A stretch of DNA of 64,000 nt, taken from NCBI RefSeq assembly GCF_050587525.1, contig NZ_JBOBFT010000002.1:124001-188000 (forward strand), read 5' to 3'. A program made the translations under genes and the position numbers. Below the pieces are notes generated by a model. That model worked only from the letters and a program-made list of their open reading frames with translations. It did not search any database and had not been told where the DNA came from. Shown one piece after another: positions 63,749 through 64,000 of the stretch. The DNA comes from Plantibacter sp050587525 (GTDB lineage: Bacteria > Actinomycetota > Actinomycetes > Actinomycetales > Microbacteriaceae). How positions within the stretch are numbered: the stretch's first letter is position 1; each line of letters starts with the position of its first letter.

Positions 63749-63802
63749 ATTGGAATCCAATTCTTGTCTGCGAATATAACAGGAAAGTTTCCTAACAGTA
63801 AA
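63749..63802 (-). promoter_or_regulatory. Promoter and two palindromic operators upstream of the ROK gene
   Basis: On the minus strand TTTACT (63797-63802) and TATATT (63773-63778) are 18 bp apart. The spacer contains the palindrome AGGAAAGTTTCCT (63781-63793). A second palindrome ATTGGAATCCAAT (63749-63761) lies between the promoter and the start codon. Both fit ROK autoregulation; the first would overlap RNA polymerase directly. Confidence 0.7.
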
Positions 63803-63818
63803 GCCTGTGTTTCCGGAT

Positions 63819-63921
63819 CCCGATCGCTGAGCCATCCATCCCCGGTCACTGAGCCATCCCTTCCCGGTCGCTGAGCCTGTCGAAGTGCCTCGTCCCCGGT
63901 CACCGAGCCTGTCGAAGTGCC
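63819..63921. repeat. Family E array upstream of the ROK promoter
   Basis: Four units of CGGTCACTGAGCC / CGATCGCTGAGCC, the last two complete with TGTCGAAGTGCC, lie just upstream of the ROK promoter. Confidence 0.78.
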
Positions 63922-63927
63922 AGTCGT

Positions 63928-64000
63928 AACTCCTTCGATCCGGCCACCCTCACGACGAACATCCCCGGAATTCCGGGGGCGCGCCGATCCACGATGTCGA
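63928..64000. repeat. Family A inverted-repeat element, copy 4 (cut by window end)
   Basis: Left end AACTCCTTCGAT (63928-63939) and centre CCCCGGAATTCCGGGG (63963-63978) are present; the right end lies beyond the window. Confidence 0.8.

Noticed and set aside
1..64000. tRNA or rRNA genes, transposases, integrases, prophage
   Set aside because: No cloverleaf with CCA-like end, rRNA segment or recombinase motif was seen on either strand by reading; a dedicated scan would be more certain.

Overview
The window is high-GC DNA with strong third-position G/C bias, ATGA/GTGA stop-start overlaps, GTG starts and lipoprotein-type solute-binding proteins. Together with DUF3073, the TIGR02611-type PGPGW membrane protein, TM2 and septum-formation-type proteins and a C-terminal fragment like mycobacterial Rv2578c, this points to an actinobacterium, most likely Microbacteriaceae. 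Genus cannot be fixed from the window. No rRNA, tRNA, CRISPR array, transposase, integrase or phage gene was seen.

Layout. 0-1.6 kb: end of a radical SAM gene, a YpeA-type acetyltransferase and a UPF0303 protein. 1.7-11.6 kb: a compact import-and-oxidation cluster (two luciferase-like monooxygenases, a complete peptide/nickel-type ABC transporter, two carboxymuconolactone/AhpD-type proteins). The same set of families recurs together in other bacteria, but its substrate is undefined. 11.7-14.7 kb: small membrane gene, carboxylesterase, SDR. 14.8-17.3 kb: DEAD-box RNA helicase with a repetitive N-terminus. 17.6-22.5 kb: ROK regulator, MFS transporter and second carboxylesterase. 22.7-26.8 kb: GH15 enzyme, NUDIX hydrolase, a membrane-anchored ABM protein and a gene with a duplicated start. 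26.8-29.4 kb: toxin-antitoxin-like pair and an MFS exporter with its winged-helix regulator. 29.6-32.0 kb: divergent IclR regulator and hutH. 32.1-36.7 kb: giant RND transporter with a long acidic tail. 37-39.2 kb: divergent MocR regulator and YczE-like membrane protein. 39.4-42.6 kb: MerR/TipAS-like regulator and a DUF4097-PadR operon. 42.8-53.1 kb: septum-formation-type lipoprotein, KimA-like APC permease, MFS, TM2 protein, a pair of FluC fluoride channel subunits with a universal stress protein, DUF3073, a 2TM protein with an H1-like tail, TIGR02611 protein. 53.2-56.4 kb: membrane protein-purM-purF. 56.5-63.7 kb: sugar cluster (ROK regulator; sugar ABC transporter, GH4 glycosidase and N-acetylglucosamine-kinase-like ATPase).

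The most unusual feature is the intergenic DNA. At least four families of inverted-repeat or short dispersed elements occupy nearly every gap: (A) an ~85-100 bp element with AACTCCTTCGAT-type ends and a central CCCCGGAATTCCGGGG; (B) long hairpins built on GAGGGGTCGCA...TGCGACCCCTC with different inner stem words; (D) ~90 bp elements ended by CACAATTCAGGA or CACAATTCCGGA; (E) the short motif CCTGAGCCTGTCGAAGGGC, often in arrays. Elements of the same subtype repeatedly sit on both sides of one gene (11.6/12.0, 13.75/14.7, 24.5/25.1 and 47.1/48.6 kb), as if marking cassette borders. Several copies run into coding sequence, giving genes their stop codons or last residues, and one lies inside the helicase gene. 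Several regulators also have clear palindromic operators next to them (MocR, IclR, winged-helix, PadR, MerR and ROK).
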